Shown here: positions 51,401 to 59,900 of the stretch, piece by piece
Position numbering within the stretch: the first letter of the stretch is position 1
How the letters are laid out: every line of letters begins with the position of its first letter
NCBI RefSeq assembly: GCF_905220415.1
Contig: NC_059545.1
Coordinates: 5,962,001-6,026,000 of the forward strand
Direction: 5' to 3'
DNA length: 64,000 bases
DNA from: Colias croceus
Lineage: Eukaryota; Arthropoda; Insecta; Lepidoptera; Pieridae
Translations under genes and position numbers: made by a program
Notes under the pieces: generated by a model
What the model saw: the letters and a program-made list of their open reading frames with translations, nothing else
What the model was told of the DNA's origin: nothing
Databases searched by the model: none

Positions 51401-54400
51401 GTTGAACTTATATTCTACGATATATCCATTACGTTTTGTAGATGTATAAAGTAATTTGGAATACCTATTAAGAATTTAATTTTGCTTGCTTTGTAACACA
51501 ACGTTCTTTAAACGTACCTATCTTATTTTTTAACTATAATTGTTCCAATGTATTAAATCAATTTTTGACTAGTAAAAAATATATATAATTAATGCATTAT
51601 TTAAACTAAATGTTAATTAATATATTGACTGTTCATAACAAACAAGTAAATCCGGAAATATTATGCAATGGTTACCCACACAAACGTGACATCTAAAAAC
51701 TTTAATAAAACTTATTTGTTGTAAGTATTGCTTCGTATAATAATTGATATTAGTTGAGTGGTTTTGAAGAGAAATCCTTAGCTTTATAATTTTCCACCCC
51801 CTTTAGCTCAAGGAACAAAGTTTACATCCAGATGTTTCTGACATTAAATCTTTAAGTTTTTTAATACGGAGACGGACATGGCATTCATTTTGAATTTAAA
51901 AACAAACCTAGGATTTTAATTAATTTATAGAGCATTTTAAGATACAATTAAAATTGTAAAACTATTATACAAATAGATTCAAACTTTAATTCTTACAAAA
52001 CTTTAATAAATTCCATCATCAAAATTTGACTGTTCATCATCAGAGCTTCATCAGCATTACATTTACAATATCTCGAATACCTGATAAAATAATTCCGCCT
52101 TTGTCTTTTTATCGCTTGTAATGTAATAAATTTCCAATTAATCGACATTGAATCAAATTGGAATGATTATTATATGAATATTGTAGATACGGATTTTCAA
52201 TAAACTCAATCAGTTGATTCCCTATTATTGGTTATTTATGTTGATTCTTGTTTTCAATACTATATATTTACGATTATTTATATTTAACATACCTTTTTAT
52301 ATTGAAAAATAATGACGCTTTATATAACATGTTTAATTTCAAAATAAATAATCAATAGATATTTGAAATACGACATCATTTCTTTAACACTTTATATGAT
52401 TGACCAGCAAATTTTCCACGTAAAAATATGAGTTGGAAATTTTCCATGTATAAATAGGACTTGGAAAATACGTGTATAATAATATAAAAAAAAAACATTT
52501 GTATTGCGTCATAAACAAAGTTTGAACAAGCTTAATCTCCAGTGACCAATAACAGAAGTGAAATTGGCATCAATGCCTAACAACAACAACAAACTACGTA
52601 TGTGGGCAGTAACAACAGAATCCTCTAAATTGGCATCTCGGGCATCCCACTTGTACCGCCTAATTGGAGACAAAGCCTTTATCACGGACAAGAAAGATAC
52701 CTACAACGTCAACATTAATTATTGATCTGTGGAAATTTTGCTTCTTAAAATATCATGTTTAAACAATAGGTAGGTACACCTGCGTACTAATTATTCCAGT
52801 AACTGAAACTTTAGGAAAATGAAGTGTGCTGTAATTTTTGTCGACCGAGCCACGTCCACATGATAATAAGTGAGCTATATACTTCTTTGCTTCGCGAAGC
52901 TGTTCGCTCTATGAGGTAGGTACTTTTAAGCTTCATATAACAAAACAATTAAGTTCTGGAAATAATTTCTACAGAGAAGAACTATCCGTTTAAGTTATTT
53001 TATTGAAATTGATAAAAATATTTTATTTGATGACAGGTTCGTCTTGATATCATATAAAACTATAATTACCAAATTCCACGCATTTTATCTTCATTTATGC
53101 TCATAATTTTATTACAAAATAGTCACCCCTTGTTCTATAAATATTTTGTATTTATTTAGACTTTAGACGATCAAAAAAATACGTTTCATTCTCATTATGA
53201 TGCCTTTTATAGTAGTAGGCTTGTAGTAGATAATGTCATCTCTTATTCTGAGTACAAGTCAGTTTTATTGTGCACGTGTAAAGTGATATTAAGTTTATAC
53301 TGCGACGGAACTGTAACATTCCACATCATTCCTGCATACCAAATTTCAATAGTTTTTCTGTTGTGTGAAAGAACATCGACATAATTCACAGTTTCACACC
53401 CCAAACATAGTTTTACATATTATGTTTTCTGTATATCTCTACTAAAGATAATTCTTTTAACACCTTAATAGGTGGGAGCATTTATATAGCCATATTTTAA
53501 TAAATAACTATGTACTTATAAAAGAATATGATATGGTATACCTACGTTGCTATTATTCTTACTTCTGATTCACTGATTAACTCTCTCTGGTTTGACTTTG
53601 TAACTACAGGACTGATTAACAGAGGTTTTACTGAGTGGTTGCTTATCTTACAGAGAGCTTAGTACGATATTAACCATGCTTTATATTTGTTTAATTGAGA
53701 ATAAGAGGTTACCACCCTACGAAAAATATGACATACATACTGCAAAGTTGCGACTAAGTTTTAATTAATGAGATAAAAATACAACTATTCCTTTAATAAT
53801 AGATACTGTAAATTTTATACAGAAATTATTAATATTTTTAATAATTCGCGTTTAATATGTGAAGCATTTAGAGTATTACAATTTTTATATTGCTTTTGCC
53901 TGCCGCTGCTCGCCTACGTGCCCTTATAAGGCAATTATATTAAAAATAACTCAAGTTCTCGTAACAAGTCTTATAACAACAAATATCATAATATTAACAT
54001 TTTCAGCCTTAAGCACTTTCGCCTTCGGCTTTGATGTCAAATATATATAATTTCAAATAATTCTCACACCCAGATTTTCATTACGAAATTGTTTATTTTG
54101 GCGGCAAAGAATTATGTGGATATTTAATATATAACTATGAATCTAGAAATGTTTATTAGTGTTTAAGAAGGTACCTATAAATTTATTTTGTATTCATATT
54201 TAGTGGGTAAGTATATTTAGATACCTCTACATTGAGCAGATTCACTAGGCTTAAAAAAGGGTCTGATAAACGAGGCTACATTTAGGAATATTGTTATTTA
54301 TTTATGAACTTGAACCATAACACAAAAATACTTGGGTAAGGGAGCCAAGGGAATTTACTGGCTTCTGCCGCCGAAGGCTGGCGAAGTTTGAAAAATTATT

Positions 54401-57400
54401 GTCATATTCATCGGGATAATCTCGTTACACCCATGGATAAATCAGGTTGGGAGATTTATAGACTGAACCGTACAATAAGTGTTCATTGATAGAAAATTTG
54501 CTGGCTGTATAAATATTTTATGAATAGAACATTTTTTTTAAGCTTTGGAAACGTGACTTGATTTATCCATCGCATTAACGAGTTGCGTTTTATATTATAC
54601 ATAGCGTACATATAGCATTATGGATCCCAAATAGTGATTTGTTAACACTTAACAGAAATACAAAAAATAAACAATAGACAATGTCTATCTAATAAACAAC
54701 CTTTCATCAAAAGAAAACTAAGAAACATTCTATATTTAAATTAAATTCATTTTATTACAGCAATAGAACCCTGCAGCAACAATTAGCGAGCGAAGTATTG
54801 AATTACGAGTATTTCTAATTAGTGCTTATAAAGTAGAACTTCTGCTCGCTTAATACGTAACTAAATATGAGAAATCACAGTGAATAAATTCATAGCACGG
54901 TGAGCAGTCTGATATAATAACTCTAATCATGTTGATGTACAAATTAATGTTTTAACTTATGTCTGTTATTTATCTATAAATAGGTAGATATTTAAAAGAA
55001 GTTTAAGCGTTAGTCACACAGCTGTTCGTTCGGTCATATAAACAATTTTTGCTTTGTTGTATCTGCCTGGATTAGGATAACAACTCTTAGAAAATACAAC
55101 AAATGTCAAAGCGGAGCTAGGGCAAGCAACTATGTAGTTATGAAGCATATAACACTTGATGTTTCATATGTACTGCTCTAGCATTTTGCTCGCATGCATT
55201 TCACCGCGCTATCGTGCGACACCCGCTTCTCATACGTAATATTTCTGCCCTCTAGATCACGTTCCAATTTTGTTTTGTCGCAATAAGTAGTCTTCTCCAA
55301 GGTTTCACCTATCTTTTTATAATAATCGCTAGAGCTTTTCATGTGAAAGCTCATTTATAAGCTTCTGTAATAGCAGGTGTGTAAATAATTTTATATGATT
55401 AGCGCTCGATTGTATTAAAAATGATTTAAGGTAAAAAAGTTAAAAATTTATATTTGATATTACACAATATGCTACATTTATGTTTAGTTGTAAAACTACT
55501 TTTTACTCGCGTAGCCAAAGTAGGTACCCATGGAAACGAGATGTGTGTAAAATAGCCAATATCACACTCCAACCTCCTAAGTCCTACCTCAAAAATTCAT
55601 ATCAAAAAACCACGTTGTTGCGACGTGAAAGAAAGACAAATAAAAGAAAAAAAAATCACCTTTATTACATAGTATATCAATCATGGGTAGGTCTTCCACT
55701 ACAACAGTTAACTAACCATTAGCATCCTTAGCTTCTAGCCCATCAGCTTCAATGACAGCGCAGCCCAGCACGACGGTGGGAGGGCGTTCACTGCCCGCAG
55801 CACGCAGAGCCCTGCCGTGCACCTCTGGAGACACTTTGAAAGCGCGGCGGGCGTACTCGATCACCTCTTCCTTGTAAGCCGCGAATTGCCCATCGGGCGC
55901 CGGTGCGCCTACCGCATTTTCTATGCAGTAAAGAACCTATACAAACAGATTAAGACTATTATAAGACAGGCAAAACGAAAAAAAATTAGATATCAGGTAC
56001 ACGAGGAAAAATCCTAAGGATGTACGAAATAACGTCTTACACGTAATACTTAAAACGCAACTAGCATAAAATATACGTAGTCTCAAGTGTGACACATTCA
56101 CTACACATAGTTCAGGATACATCGCCCATTTTTGCAAGTGACTACTATCAAGCTAATTTTCCGTTTGTAGCTTTATTTTGATGAGACGCCCAATAATTTC
56201 GTGTACGAAAGTCTCGATTGTGGTAGCTAACAGAGATAATAAGGATAAAAATTTTTGATTTGATGGTTCTCAAATATTTATTACTAACTGAATGAATTTT
56301 TTTTGTTCAATCTCAAGATAATTACCTAAATTATTCGAAAAAATATTTGTCCTACAAAATCTATGGTTTGTTCAAAGAGTCCCCCTTTCCAAAGTGTATC
56401 GATAACGAGGTCATCATAAATGATTACTAACAAGCTGATTTTTTTTGTTTTCACTTAGTTAATGTTTATATAATTCAACAGACATATTGTCCTACAAATT
56501 GCGTAATAAATATTTGAGAACCATCAAATCAAAAAAATTTATCCTTGTTATCTCTGTTAGCTACCACAATCGAGAGTTTCGTACACGAAATTATTCGGTG
56601 TCTCATCAAAATAAAGCTACAAACGGAAAATCAGCTTGATAGTAGTCACTTGCAAAAATGGGCGATGTATCCTGAACTAACAGTGATAATAACTTACAAA
56701 CAACAAGCTCACAAAATATTACAAAATATTGGCAGCATTTTTGTACTACTTTAACTTCTACAAAGAGAATAAAATTCTTTGAAAGATGACAGGAATGTAT
56801 GAAAGCTCTATTATATTTTACACCCTTCCAGTAACACCTTGTATTGAATCCGGAGAATTTGTACAATGCTACTAAGTATTTACTGGAGAATTTCTGCTCG
56901 TAGGAAACTTGCGTCTCGTTTTCGAGCGCTGAGTTGCATCTGTTTAAATTAAAATGTTTGTATGCAATTTGCATTCAAGAATTTCATTACGAATTGAGAC
57001 ATTATTTAAAGAAGTTATTTATAGAACAGATAAACATATTTTTTGAGACACTCGATTTTCACATTAGTAAATCTAAATACAGACAGACTGACATTCAGAC
57101 AGACTTTTGTCACTGTGAGCATTATTCCATACATGAGCTTATAAGGTTTACACAATAAGCTTTTTAAGTTAAATTAAAAAAAGGCATTCAATGATACTTC
57201 AATAATACCAGAACGTGTCAGCAGGTAAAGAAAAAGCAATCAAAAAGGATCTATTTTAATCGTTTTAGTTCGTAGCTACTGTAATAATGTGTAAGTTGAC
57301 CCAAAAACAAAGTATTTTATTACTTCAAAGATAAATCTCGGTATTTAAGTAATTCTAATAATTAACAAGAGATCTCAGGTTGTTTTGGATTTTGTCTCGG

Positions 57401-57900
57401 GAATGTTGGTGAGAATAAAAGAAAATTCAGAGACAGCAGATATCAGCAGATTCAGGTCGACTCTGATTTCTGAAGGTTAAGGACTAAGGTCATACCTACA
57501 AAGTTAGGTTTTATGAAAGGATATTTGTATCTTTAAAGCATTCAGGTGTACTTATTTGATCAATGGTAATAAGGATCCATTAGTGAGAAATTGAAATTGT
57601 AGATTGAATACTATTACGTATAGAGTAGGTATGTAGGTACGTAGCTTTTATGTATAATAATTTCAACATAGCAAACGTACGTTACATGCACAAAGTAAAT
57701 GTAGTACCTCAGTATAGAGATGCTCATGTTCTTTATGTGACAGTTGAGCAGAAACACTCGGTAGGCCGAGATCTTGCGGAGCTGGTGGTGGACGCTCTGC
57801 GCGAGCTTCAGCCAATCGCAGGGCAGCAAGCCGCCTGTTCTCTTGACGCCATGACAAAGCTGTGAAGCTTTCGAAATACGAGCCATCCGTATCTTGAACC
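15317..57900 (-). CDS. stac: BAIAP3 / Munc13-4-like protein (staccato orthologue), 22 exons, 5' incomplete
   Basis: Twenty-two coding exons run from 57900 to 15317 on the minus strand (each listed separately). Every junction keeps frame; total 3382 nt, 1126 residues visible plus TAA. Order: N-terminal region; C2 domain (about residues 115-320) with EAKDANGFSDPYCML and LDIWDHDDE, which supply calcium-binding Asp residues; a long MUN/MHD region with IRLRLWLSAREA, CCPFSKEM, WFEPLIDRWL and EICTIVNNLEYVRR; then FFHAEGKGLPMSE and a second C2 domain (from about 965) with LDPNGLSDPFVVIELLPKRL, KKTLNPVWDE and DDFAGEA. This domain order and many short motifs match vertebrate BAIAP3 (1187 residues) and Munc13-4, which prime or tether secretory/late-endosomal vesicles for SNARE-mediated fusion; Drosophila staccato acts in tracheal tube fusion. 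The first visible exon starts in mid-codon, so the N-terminus lies further upstream and was not found. It hosts a nested gene at 32399-32977. Confidence 0.93.
15896..16054. mobile_element. MITE-like element with ~33-bp imperfect inverted ends, 159 bp
   Basis: Left end GCAGATCCACATAGAGCGAG and right end, read in complement, GCGGGTCCACACAGAGCGAG share most bases and continue to CCTCGC. No clear target-site duplication. In the last intron of stac. Confidence 0.6.
16635..16667. repeat. perfect 14-bp inverted repeat with 5-nt loop
   Basis: AAGCCAAGAGACGA, loop ATATA, then the exact complement. In the last stac intron. Confidence 0.7.
16767..17026 (-). repeat. degenerate tandem copies of a stac exon 3' end
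   Basis: The end of the exon at 17109-17343 and its donor are repeated further into the intron. The best copy, 16827-16891, aligns over about 65 bp with 17073-17136, including flanking intron. On the minus strand it still reads LPLIQLHDR followed by GTGAGC; a second copy near 16767-16790 reads LPIMQLHDR without a donor; a third at about 17013-17026 keeps only GATCATGCA. The differences within the best copies are conservative at protein level. Confidence 0.7.
17109..17343 (-). CDS. stac: stac exon, C-terminal C2 domain
   Basis: Encodes KTLNPVWDECFEFSVSVEAC, WDRDVLTADDFAGEA, and ends PVELPLMQLHDRG (last Gly split). Very GC-rich. Degenerate copies of its 3' end occur in the following intron at 16767-17026. 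Confidence 0.95.
17443..17570. repeat. 70-bp tandem duplication
   Basis: GCACCGACTAATTTTTT...CCTCATCTA begins at 17443 and again at 17513 with few differences. Intronic. Confidence 0.75.
18738..18897 (-). CDS. stac: stac exon, C-terminal C2 domain
   Basis: Encodes VYFNHDSLCVEILSARDVIP, LDPNGLSDPFVVIELLPKRL and HEQTTNVQK. Asp residues in LDPNGLSDPF are the first calcium-ligand pair. Confidence 0.95.
19167..19194. repeat. TTGTA pentanucleotide microsatellite
   Basis: About five consecutive TGTAT units in a stac intron. Confidence 0.8.
19990..20155 (-). CDS. stac: stac exon, linker to last C2 domain
   Basis: Encodes LPMSEVHNSEWKRLEQRMQY through SPYGSILI. Matches the vertebrate LPLENLRDGSYKRLEEEL stretch. 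Confidence 0.93.
20551..20776 (-). CDS. stac: stac exon, end of MUN region
   Basis: Encodes AITPLLEFLDQHLSSLNTWL through LLAEFFHAEGKG. FFHAEGKGLP (spanning into the next exon) is a diagnostic motif of the family. Confidence 0.95.
21978..22140 (-). CDS. stac: stac exon, MUN region
   Basis: Encodes ANDENSRQLVRGALGTLECR through AWSPDSLPTQQ, equivalent to the vertebrate helix leading to DSIQNDEAVAPLM. GC-rich compared with its surroundings. Confidence 0.92.
22393..22851 (+). mobile_element. 5'-truncated LINE tail inside the palindromic element
   Basis: Encodes the C-terminal end of a reverse-transcriptase ORF (FMGQGILFYNRIPHSIKEFS ... KNPWRVVA, stop), a 3' UTR, and a terminal (TTTGAG)n tail at about 22821-22845. 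Same family as 34914-35535. The boundaries follow from the right arm of the host element, where GTATTACAG is followed almost directly by GTACTTAACC. Confidence 0.85.
23040..23930. repeat. tandem/inverted GGAAAATGCC repeat core
   Basis: Roughly 20-bp units: orientation TTTTCC at 23055-23115, GGAAAA at 23120-23420, TTTTCC at 23425-23795, GGAAAA at 23800-23905. Blocks 23067-23115 and 23161-23208 are also inverted copies of each other. The repeat lacks stop codons in several frames on both strands, which creates long but meaningless open frames. Confidence 0.9.
24174..24334 (+). mobile_element. Helitron-like non-autonomous element, copy 3
   Basis: Same family and length as 1348-1508: TCTCGTGTCAC start, GCGGGCGAAGCCGCGGGCGG and CTAG end. 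Inserted nine bases from the end of the palindromic element. Confidence 0.8.
24336..24475 (-). mobile_element. tRNA-derived SINE
   Basis: Minus strand of 24400-24472 folds like a tRNA: CTGCCTTCCAAGCCAG anticodon arm (TCC, glycine-like) and GGTTCGATTCCCACC T-arm. The acceptor ends do not pair (GACCTGT against GGGGCA), so it is not a functional tRNA gene. A non-tRNA body follows to about 24340 (GTGTGATGAACATGACGTTT). Confidence 0.7.
25029..25200. repeat. 90-bp tandem duplication
   Basis: TATTCTCGTCATCGTGGTAT... at 25029-25110 is repeated at 25119-25200 with a handful of differences. Intronic; function unknown. Confidence 0.8.
25201..26769. other. stac intron remainder
   Basis: AT-rich, no gene or recognised repeat. 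Confidence 0.5.
26770..26842 (-). CDS. stac: stac exon, MUN region
   Basis: Encodes EICTIVNNLEYVRRSLSEYD and DEH, matching the vertebrate QLCVVLNNVELVRR segment. Donor GTAAGT, phase 2. Confidence 0.94.
26843..28309. other. stac intron
   Basis: AT-rich with a GC-richer patch at about 27515-27690 that shows no convincing splice-bounded frame. No repeat family recognised. Confidence 0.45.
28310..28470 (-). CDS. stac: stac exon, MUN region
   Basis: Encodes LYHMRLVWRAIGGAEEGTLG through DQGYYENH. Includes the helix equivalent to the vertebrate DMCEATLFYTELL segment (ACATALHYADLV). Confidence 0.92.
29612..29675 (-). CDS. stac: stac exon, MUN region
   Basis: Short exon encoding RAVEGEHIVKHSTSSVDTVA, corresponding to the vertebrate EPVDASSKHSSSA segment. 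Too short to stand out as an open frame; both phases fit. Confidence 0.92.
30433..30515 (-). CDS. stac: stac exon, MUN region
   Basis: Encodes WFEPLIDRWLAVTKTMALQR through AAVEL. The motif is conserved in Munc13-family proteins. Donor GTGAGT, phase 1. Confidence 0.94.
32331..32368 (+). promoter_or_regulatory. core promoter of nested cuticle-like gene
   Basis: TATAAATA at 32331-32338 and an arthropod initiator TCAGT at 32362-32366, with the presumed +1 A at 32364, give the classical spacing of about 31-33 bp. The ATG follows 35 nt later. Confidence 0.75.
32399..32977 (+). CDS. secreted Ala/Pro/Ser/Tyr-rich cuticle-like protein, nested in a stac intron
   Basis: Intronless frame of 192 residues on the strand opposite to its host gene. 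Signal peptide MFKLVAAFAFLAVAVAS, then a low-complexity chain built on YSSPVAYSSPVTYSS-type repeats, without the R&R chitin-binding consensus. LIKKRS occurs at 71-76 and 129-134 and the protein ends in FIKK, dividing the mature chain into blocks of 58, 58 and 59 residues. Composition and repeats resemble low-complexity ('hypothetical') lepidopteran cuticular proteins and retinin-like eye/cuticle proteins; such proteins are secreted by epidermis. The KKR sites would allow furin-type cleavage (inference). Codons are far richer in GC than the flanks. TATA and initiator lie directly upstream, and AATAAA directly downstream, so it is an independent transcription unit. Confidence 0.88.
   Translation: MFKLVAAFAFLAVAVASPEPYTVVAPAVSTYRTAGGYFNQAPFVYSSPVAYSSPVTYSSPVAYSNYGYTHLIKKRSPGFLSTPVTYSSFGAPLATTYSSPFAYNTAPLATYSYGAPIVHSAPVYSTAHLIKKRSAPLVAASTSYIAPAAYSTPLVSTYSSYPAYSSYPVAAAFVSSPYISSGPFAYTQFIKK
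33100..33105 (+). promoter_or_regulatory. polyadenylation signal of nested cuticle-like gene
   Basis: AATAAA 123 nt after the stop codon. Confidence 0.65.
33477..33603 (-). CDS. stac: stac exon, MUN region
   Basis: Encodes KTLPFEVLAAVRELC, then an Ala/Pro/His-rich linker (APAPPAHAPHAQHEPPP) and QLLEAY. Much richer in GC than the surrounding intron. Of two possible acceptors, only the one giving X|CG joins in phase. Confidence 0.91.
33944..34040 (-). CDS. stac: stac exon, MUN region
   Basis: Encodes VSEDVKQCVEIWISEGWCG through YDEHGNA. Acceptor CTACAG, phase 0; donor GTAATT, phase 1. Confidence 0.91.
34914..35535 (-). mobile_element. 5'-truncated LINE tail
   Basis: Minus strand encodes the end of a reverse-transcriptase ORF (DSLRDHFKNTGILTVPSQYI, then RNRIEMPFFRLAKVKNSFMG ... 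KNPWRVVA, stop at 35153), a 3' UTR, and a terminal (TTTGAG)n tail (plus strand CAAACT repeats at 34917-34940). Non-LTR retrotransposon of the jockey/CR1 broad type; exact clade not decided. Confidence 0.85.
36447..36498 (-). CDS. stac: stac small exon (52 nt), MUN region
   Basis: Found because the exons at 36868 and 33944 do not join in phase. It follows a strong acceptor (TTATTTTATAG), has donor GTAAGT, and encodes TNNVPYFNVVFTQIDKM, which fits the vertebrate VDFFTLTFRQLERL segment exactly where it is expected. Length 52 restores the frame. Confidence 0.9.
36868..37032 (-). CDS. stac: stac exon, MUN region
   Basis: Encodes SEIVASLRKGTAEWYEALCA through QGLTYYHPLFE and two bases of the next codon. 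The match to the vertebrate REWYD...LFHG segment fixes the frame; donor GTAAGT, phase 2. Confidence 0.93.
37984..38453 (-). mobile_element. Helitron-like element, 470 bp, second copy
   Basis: Same family and same length as 5334-5803, over 90 percent alike by eye, including the CAGACAGACAGACAGACA run and the GGTATCGATCCAGTAACACC stretch. In a stac intron. Confidence 0.8.
38697..38780 (-). CDS. stac: stac exon, MUN region
   Basis: Short exon encoding LEYLLRCLNQLSQMKAFWR and CCPFSKEM. Phases match on both sides. Confidence 0.92.
39156..39368 (-). CDS. stac: stac exon, MUN region
   Basis: Encodes YMFKLLNELERAW through LYPVLHHLSLN. Contains a Gly/Ala-rich low-complexity insert (LLGGGSGDAGACAS) and then the conserved WLADCFGEF helix. 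Confidence 0.92.
39427..39560 (+). mobile_element. fragment of a dispersed lepidopteran repeat
   Basis: Contains GAGAATCGGTCCAGCCGTTT and GGAGGAGTATGGTAACTAAC, a stretch common near the 3' part of lepidopteran repeats; family not resolved. Confidence 0.45.
41383..41621 (-). CDS. stac: stac exon, start of MUN region
   Basis: Encodes VRQHERLFGVLLAHEVE through RLNSDAPLDP, corresponding to the helical stretch just after the C2 domain. The acceptor is AAAG rather than CAG, an ordinary but weaker site. Confidence 0.9.
42286..42619 (+). mobile_element. possible transposon remnant with THAP-like start
   Basis: CGGACACTC at 42286 and its complement at 42611-42619 could be short inverted ends. Between them 42462-42555 reads MVRYCAVYGCISSEKREFFF then TLVKNVPTIKR and a stop. 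CAVYGC is the C-x4-C start of THAP zinc fingers, found in P-element transposases and host THAP proteins, but the second Cys-His pair is missing. Low confidence. Confidence 0.35.
42782..43173. mobile_element. inverted-repeat MITE, 392 bp
   Basis: Perfect 24-bp terminal inverted repeats starting GGCTGGTTCACACTTTGATT, followed inside both ends by GAGTGCAGGTGATTAGTG-type direct repeats. No coding capacity; no obvious target duplication. In a stac intron. Confidence 0.85.
44839..45861. mobile_element. long inverted-repeat element, ~1.02 kb
   Basis: Arms 44839-45150 and 45545-45861 are near-perfect reverse complements of each other over about 312-317 bp (start CAATGACCTATTATACTAGT, then CGCGGCATACGCCAACATCA, later AGCTCTTTTGTATATCATAG). 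The 394-bp spacer is AT-rich and non-coding. No transposase and no clear target duplication. In a stac intron. Confidence 0.85.
46443..46606 (-). CDS. stac: stac exon, end of first C2 domain
   Basis: Encodes CVNIPLREIPSTGVEAWYKL through REAGRHDDDNWQQ. Joined to the previous exon it gives DDFLGCVNIPLRE, very close to the vertebrate protein. Donor GTCAGT, phase 0. Confidence 0.93.
46607..48103. other. stac intron
   Basis: AT-rich; nothing recognised. Confidence 0.5.
48104..48282 (-). CDS. stac: stac exon, first C2 domain
   Basis: Encodes DIDDISSDVLHLDIWDHDDE and continues to QGSQDDFL. The DIWDHDDE loop holds the second cluster of calcium-binding Asp residues. The open frame runs on into the intron upstream, but acceptor GGCAG at 48283-48287 is the one that keeps phase. 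Confidence 0.93.
49409..49634 (-). CDS. stac: stac exon, first C2 domain
   Basis: Encodes FSDPYCMLGIQPA through SPKWNETFK. FSDPYCML carries a calcium-ligand Asp and the last motif is the standard C2 strand. A basic insert (RRDGRQQRD) lies between strands, as in vertebrate BAIAP3. Confidence 0.93.
50057..50243 (+). mobile_element. Helitron-like fragment
   Basis: Contains TATGCAACGGATTTTGATGC and ends AAGCGGGCGAAGCAGCGGGC then GGTAAGATAG, a mutated version of the usual GGTAAGCTAG end. Confidence 0.65.
50244..55716. other. large stac intron remainder
   Basis: About 5.5 kb of AT-rich sequence; no exon, nested gene or clear repeat family was recognised. Confidence 0.5.
55717..55936 (-). CDS. stac: stac exon, start of first C2 domain
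   Basis: Encodes VLYCIENAVGAPAPDG through VVLGCAVIEADGLEAKDAN, the first strands of the N-terminal C2 domain. An internal AG 16 nt downstream of the real acceptor would break the frame; the acceptor at GTT keeps phase 0 with the previous exon. Donor is GTTAGT. Confidence 0.92.
56108..56679. mobile_element. inverted-repeat element, 572 bp
   Basis: Arms 56108-56284 and 56504-56679 are inverted copies, starting TAGTTCAGGATACATCGCCC and ending in TGGTTCTCAAATATTTATTA. Inside, part of each half (ATTACTAAC...TTTTTTTTGTT and TTGTCCTACAAA) is repeated in direct, not inverted, orientation. Non-coding. Confidence 0.8.
57708..57900 (-). CDS. stac: stac exon (first one found)
   Basis: Starts with one base of a split codon after acceptor CACAG and encodes 64 residues, from VQDTDGSYFESF to HEHLYTE, then donor GT (phase 0). 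It precedes the first C2 domain. A start codon is absent, so at least one more upstream exon exists; I did not find it in 57901-64000. Confidence 0.85.
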
Positions 57901-59650
57901 CTGTGATCAAAATGTACATAAGAAACGTTTCTTACTTAAATTTGTAGTTAAATTTAACTGAACATCGCTAGTCTTAATTCTGTTTTATTTTAAGGTTACG
58001 AATAATTACTAATTAGTTTATTATGTGGTTTTCTTGTGTTGTCATAGCCTTATTAGGGTTTAGTAATAAGATTATTTTCATGGATTTTATCACCAGAAGC
58101 AATTAGTGCAAGGTAAACTAGTTTGTATAAAAACTAATGAAGTAACGTACACTAGGATTTAAATACATTGAATTAATTATTTATTTAAGATCTAATCGCT
58201 ATTGAATACCTACTCTAATGAAAAAAACGAAGCAAAGAAATAAGGATCGTTAATTTGAGGCTTCAATTGAAAAAAAAAATTCTAATTAGTAGACTTTTAT
58301 GTTACGTTTAAAAGTATTGTAATTAAGTATAGGTACTTTTGGCGAAATATGCCTTTTCTGTACATTATAAAAATATTTTCCTTTCATCTTTAATTAATTT
58401 GCATATTTATTATGCCTTTTAGCCCGAGAAAAAGTATTCTTGTGTATGGAAGATTATTGTTTGAACAAATCAAAGTAATTACATTTCCAGAGCAATAAAA
58501 ATTATTATCACATTTCTCTACAGTTTCATTGTTTTACGAGTTCCCAGAATCTCATCGTAGAAATTAATTATTTATCGTGATGACATTGTTTCCACAAGTG
58601 TATGTTTTATATGTATCTTTACGTAAAACAGTTATATATTTTTCAATATTCAACAAGTGAGAAGTAAGTAAGTAGTAAAAAAGTTTGCATAACTGAAAGG
58701 TATAATGATAATATTTTTAATCTAAATTTCAGCCAGCAAGCAGCTCTTTCATGCGTAGTAGCTTACGTAGTAGGTTCTCGTCTTAAAGTAAATTTTAATA
58801 TCAATTTAAATATATTTCCTAGAACCTAGAGTATTTTAGTCTAGAATACATATGTATTCTATACTATATAATCTATTTGTATTCAAACCTTATGACAAAT
58901 CGGAGTAGAAGTTTTTTGTTCTTAAACCGTAGTAAATATAAGTATTTCAATGTTGTGAATTAAATTTAACGTTGAAATTAACGTCAGTCAAATGTTGAGT
59001 TCACTGAGTGACGCATATTTTCACGAAAAATAAGAGACTCGAGAAGGAAAACCGACACTTTATCCCAACTTCACCTTAAAAGCGAAGTTTCCGTATTCAA
59101 ATTCTAATTACTTAATTATATAGTATGGAATACCGTGCAAAATGTCTTTGAATAATAGGCTGCTGTGAATTCTTTACTACAAAGGCACTGAAGAGCGGTC
59201 ATTCTTTTTAAACACTCAATTATCTGTACAAACAATACTAAAGGTCTGTATATAAACGCTCGTACTTCGTTTGTTTTTATGTAAAAATTCTGTAGCTGTA
59301 GGCAATATTTTTTGTGAGTAGAACAAACAAACAAAGTTTTCCTCTTTATAATATTAGTGTTGAAGAGTATCATTAAAATATTAGGCACATAGCTAGCACA
59401 TAGGGTTACGTAATACCTACAACATAGGGAAACTAATGTTTTTCCGGCAAACATTATATATTATATCTAAAATATAAAGCCATCTCTGTTAATAATATTG
59501 ATTATTTGCTAGTTTATTTTTGAGCATAGTAACCATTAATTTGATAAATTTACTTGATAAAACTCTCCTTTGTCATTTCAATCATTAGGAAAGGACGAGG
59601 ATCAGCCGAAGTTATAAATTATTCTATCTTCGGAAAAAAAATGTTTCTAT
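57901..59650. other. region upstream of first found stac exon
   Basis: AT-rich. No exon ending in the phase needed by the exon at 57708-57900 could be recognised. Confidence 0.45.
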
Positions 59651-59656
59651 GTTTTT

Positions 59657-59900
59657 AACCGACTTCAAAAAAAAGGAGGAGGTTATCAATTCGGCCGGTA
59701 TGTTTTTTTTTTAATGTATGTACACCGATTACTCCGAGGTTTCTGAACCGATTTACGTGATTCTTTTTTTGTTCGATGCAGGATGGTGTCGAATTGGTCC
59801 CATAAAAATTTTATTCGGATAGGCCCAGTAGTTTTTATTTTATGAGCATTGTTGTCTGTAGATATTTGTGAATTTTGCAAGTGTAAGTTTGAAGTCGGTT
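59657..59900. mobile_element. MITE-like element, 244 bp
   Basis: 13-bp perfect inverted ends AACCGACTTCAAA / TTTGAAGTCGGTT, flanked by GTTTTT on both sides (59651-59656, 59901-59906). The AACCGACTTCAAAAAAAGGA-type start is a very common dispersed sequence in Lepidoptera. Confidence 0.75.

Noticed and set aside
52509..52691. Candidate stac exon on the minus strand
   Set aside because: Does not fit the phase or sequence between the exons at 49409 and 55717, which already join perfectly.
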